NCBI GenBank assembly: GCA_051873875.1
Contig: JBJEFI010000169.1
Span: 1-23,457 of the forward strand
Direction of reading: 5' to 3'
Origin: JBJEFI01 sp051873875
Lineage (GTDB): Bacteria; Bacillota; Bacilli; Bacillales; Bacillaceae_G
DNA length: 23,457 bases
Shown: piece after piece, positions 21,769-23,457 of the stretch
How the letters are laid out: the number at the start of each line of letters is the position of its first letter
Position numbering within the stretch: position 1 is the first letter of the stretch
Notes under the pieces: generated by a model
Databases searched by the model: none
Told to the model about the DNA's origin: nothing
What the model saw: the letters and a program-made list of their open reading frames with translations, nothing else
Position numbers and translations under genes: made by a program

Positions 21769-22650
21769 TTATTCATATATAGAATTTAATTCTATATGAT
21801 TTTTTAAAAATGCAAATGGAAATTGTTTGCGAAAATGTTCTACGATTGTATAAGCAACACCATTTTCATTATTGGATCTCGTAATCCATTTCGCCAGCCG
21901 TTTTACATCATAAGGTGCATGCCCCATCGCAACTCCTAAACCTACGCTACCAATAATTTCTCGGTCCCAACTACTATCACCGATAGCAATTACTTCATTT
22001 AATTTTACTTGATAATGATTAGCTAAACGAAGGAGACTATTCACTCTTGAAACACCTTTTGCCATGATTTCTAATTTATAAGGTTCTTCGTTACCAATAA
22101 AAATATTTTTCGCAAACTTTTCTTTCAGCATCAACATTGCATCTTCTTTTTCATCCTCATCAATAAAATGAAGATCTATTTTCGGTGCGGAGACAGGTTG
22201 TTCTTGCAATGCATCCGATAACTTTTCCACAAATTGAACGGGGTAAAAGATTGGATCTGCACTTGAAAAAACAGCCCTCGCAATGATATTTGATTGTAAT
22301 TTTTTTCGATTTCCAATCGTAAATTTTTCAGTAGAAATACGAATATTACAATCATAATATTCAAGTGCTTTTACTAATTCATATGTTTCTTCTTCTGAAA
22401 TGACCTTTCGATAAATAGGATTATCTATGTCATTTGCAATTATTGCACCACTATGGGTAATAATTGGCATATCTACATGTAATGCTTTTGCTACTTTTTG
22501 TGCCGATGCATAATTTCTACTCGTAAAAAGTGTAATATAGACATCTTTACTTTTAACAAATGCAATCGCGTCTTTTGTCTCCTTTGTTAAACGTCGATTA
22601 TTTGTTAGCAACGTTCCATCAATGTTTATTGCAAGCATCCGATAAAGCAT
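21769..22650 (-). CDS. HAD-superfamily (Cof-type, IIB) protein, YhaX-like, without the usual nucleophile
   Basis: 293 residues with the Cof/HAD-IIB layout: motif I at the N-terminus, motif II TLFTSRNYASAQ (about residues 39-50), a large cap domain, then motif III/IV with AKGVSRVNSLL and IAIGDSSWDREIIGSVGLGVAMGHAP. Motif I reads AINIDGTLL: Asn9 replaces the first Asp of DxDGT, the residue phosphorylated in HAD phosphatases. The second Asp (11) and GDxxxD remain, so binding of metal and phosphate may persist while ordinary catalysis is unlikely. Gene order beside hemZ and yhaR matches B. subtilis yhaX, but I leave the symbol blank. AAGGGGGCGG lies 5 nt before the ATG. Confidence 0.85.
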   Translation of the reverse strand: MLYRMLAINIDGTLLTNNRRLTKETKDAIAFVKSKDVYITLFTSRNYASAQKVAKALHVDMPIITHSGAIIANDIDNPIYRKVISEEETYELVKALEYYDCNIRISTEKFTIGNRKKLQSNIIARAVFSSADPIFYPVQFVEKLSDALQEQPVSAPKIDLHFIDEDEKEDAMLMLKEKFAKNIFIGNEEPYKLEIMAKGVSRVNSLLRLANHYQVKLNEVIAIGDSSWDREIIGSVGLGVAMGHAPYDVKRLAKWITRSNNENGVAYTIVEHFRKQFPFAFLKNHIELNSIYE

Positions 22651-22730
22651 GGCAACCGCCCCCTTACAAACTACCTTTTTATAAACATATTGTGGAACTG
22701 TTGAGAGTAGAACAAAAAAGATAGACTATC

Positions 22731-22888
22731 TTTATCCTGTTCTAACTGATACTAAAGCACTCACTTCAAATCTTAGCTCAGACAACGAAATTTAAGTTAG
22801 AGCTAAGTGTCAGTAAGAACTCCATTCGTTCAACTAACCATCAATAAGAGATAAAGAAAAATTCCTACTGGTGAAAGTTTCACTTTAT
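22731..22888. repeat. bcr1-like dispersed repeat, copy 3 (most complete)
   Basis: Flanked by perfect TTTAT direct repeats (22731-22735, 22884-22888), 158 bp in total. GTTCTAACTGATACT near the left end pairs with AGTGTCAGTAAGAAC near the middle over 15 positions with one mismatch and one G-U; TTAGCTC/GAGCTAA forms an inner stem. Then come CGTTCAACTAACCATCA and GAAAGTTTCACTTTAT. Size, the TTTAT ends and the right-hand sequence agree with my memory of bcr1 in the B. cereus group. The right TTTAT contains the yheA stop codon. Confidence 0.8.
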
Positions 22889-23229
22889 CCTTTATACAAG
22901 TCTTCAATTGGCTTATAAATAGTAACATTAATCGTATTCATTAACATATTCATACTATGTTCTGCTTGCATTAATGCAGAGAACCTTGGATTTTGCTGGG
23001 CAGTTGCTAGTAGCTGTTGCATCTTATATTCTTCCTGAGGTGTAATTTGTTGCCCTTGCATCATTTTTTGCTGTACTTCCTGTTGAACTTGTTGTAATTG
23101 ATCAAATACTGCTTTTGCACTTGGATCACTTTTCATATCCAAAAATCGTTGCTGTAATACTTTAAATTCTGAACTCGCTAATACCGCTTCTTGTAAAGCA
23201 GCTGTCGCTTCATTTATTGTCATTGCCAT
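22885..23229 (-). CDS. yheA: YheA (YlbF/YmcA-related family, DUF964)
   Basis: A 114-residue, all-helical soluble protein (EATAALQEAVLASSEFKVLQ, then DPSAKAVFDQLQQVQQEVQQ, and a final HSMNMLMNTINVTIYKPIED) typical of the YlbF/YmcA/YheA family. YlbF and YmcA form a complex with YaaT that affects RNase Y and sporulation/competence; the role of YheA itself is unknown. The ATG at 23229 has GGAGGG 10 nt upstream; an internal ATG two codons later is possible. The stop codon lies within the TTTAT end of repeat copy 3. Confidence 0.92.
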   Translation of the reverse strand: MAMTINEATAALQEAVLASSEFKVLQQRFLDMKSDPSAKAVFDQLQQVQQEVQQKMMQGQQITPQEEYKMQQLLATAQQNPRFSALMQAEHSMNMLMNTINVTIYKPIEDLYKG

Positions 23230-23264
23230 TCGAAATAATCCCTCCTCTTTCTATCACCCACATT

Positions 23265-23270
23265 ATTATA
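23265..23270 (-). promoter_or_regulatory. Probable -10 element of yheA
   Basis: Perfect TATAAT on the minus strand, about 36 nt upstream of the start; no good -35 at 17 nt. Confidence 0.45.
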
Positions 23271-23451
23271 TTTATGTGCATAAAAAAAAGATACTACGGT
23301 TTTTGTGTACAAGAGCGAATAAAAAAGAAAAGAAAAAATATATTCAATAGTACAAGACCTTTATTCCACCTTGACGAATAAAGAAATTACTATTTAAAAG
23401 TCCATTCCAAAGAACTTTATTTTAATTTAGAACAAGAGTCACTTTATATAT

Positions 23452-23457
23452 AAGGAG
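23452..23457 (+). promoter_or_regulatory. Possible ribosome binding site of a gene beyond the right edge
   Basis: The window ends in AAGGAG on the plus strand after about 220 bp without a gene, suggesting a rightward gene begins just outside. The start codon is not visible. Confidence 0.35.

Overview
The window comes from a low-GC Gram-positive, almost certainly an endospore-forming member of the Bacillaceae. Most genes match the Bacillus subtilis/B. cereus block that runs from hemH/hemE through pbpF, yhaA, ecsBA, hit, serC, scoC (hpr), yhaI, prsA, yhaL, yhaM, yhaR, hemZ and yhaX-like to yheA. Ribosome binding sites are strong AGGAGG/GGGGG types, and a YjcZ-type sporulation microprotein is present. 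Protein sequences look clearly diverged from both B. subtilis and B. cereus as I remember them, so I do not name a species.

Layout. Positions 1-6940 (minus strand): partial hemH, hemE, class A penicillin-binding protein pbpF, M20 amidohydrolase yhaA, and the ABC exporter ecsB-ecsA. Positions 6941-7848: a long divergent intergenic region holding a multi-hairpin segment with three repeats of an AAATGAGGTGT motif, an intrinsic terminator, and a structured repeat broken by a 100-N assembly gap. Positions 7849-10171 (plus): hit, serC, scoC. Positions 10257-10810 (minus): yhaI and a 27-residue YjcZ-family gene. Then prsA (plus), and yhaL and yhaM (minus).

Positions 13687-18772 (minus) are the least ordinary part. 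Five tightly packed genes sit where B. subtilis carries yhaNOPQ. They encode a zinc-ribbon/YARHG membrane protein, an N-acetylmuramoyl-L-alanine amidase lipoprotein, a coiled-coil double zinc-ribbon protein, a polytopic zinc-ribbon membrane protein (apparently frameshifted), and a TcaA-like zinc-ribbon membrane protein. They look like one transcript for a cell-envelope system with cytosolic zinc ribbons and extracytoplasmic wall-related domains.

Positions 18983-23229 (minus): yhaR (crotonase fold), hemZ (radical SAM), a HAD-like protein lacking the usual nucleophile, and yheA.

Two families of structured intergenic repeats are scattered through the window. One is about 120-158 bp with TTTAT-like ends and three copies; it resembles my recollection of bcr1 elements of the B. 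cereus group. The other is about 80 bp, a three-way-junction-like element with a TAGCRAWAGCA apical sequence and compensating stem changes, also in three copies.
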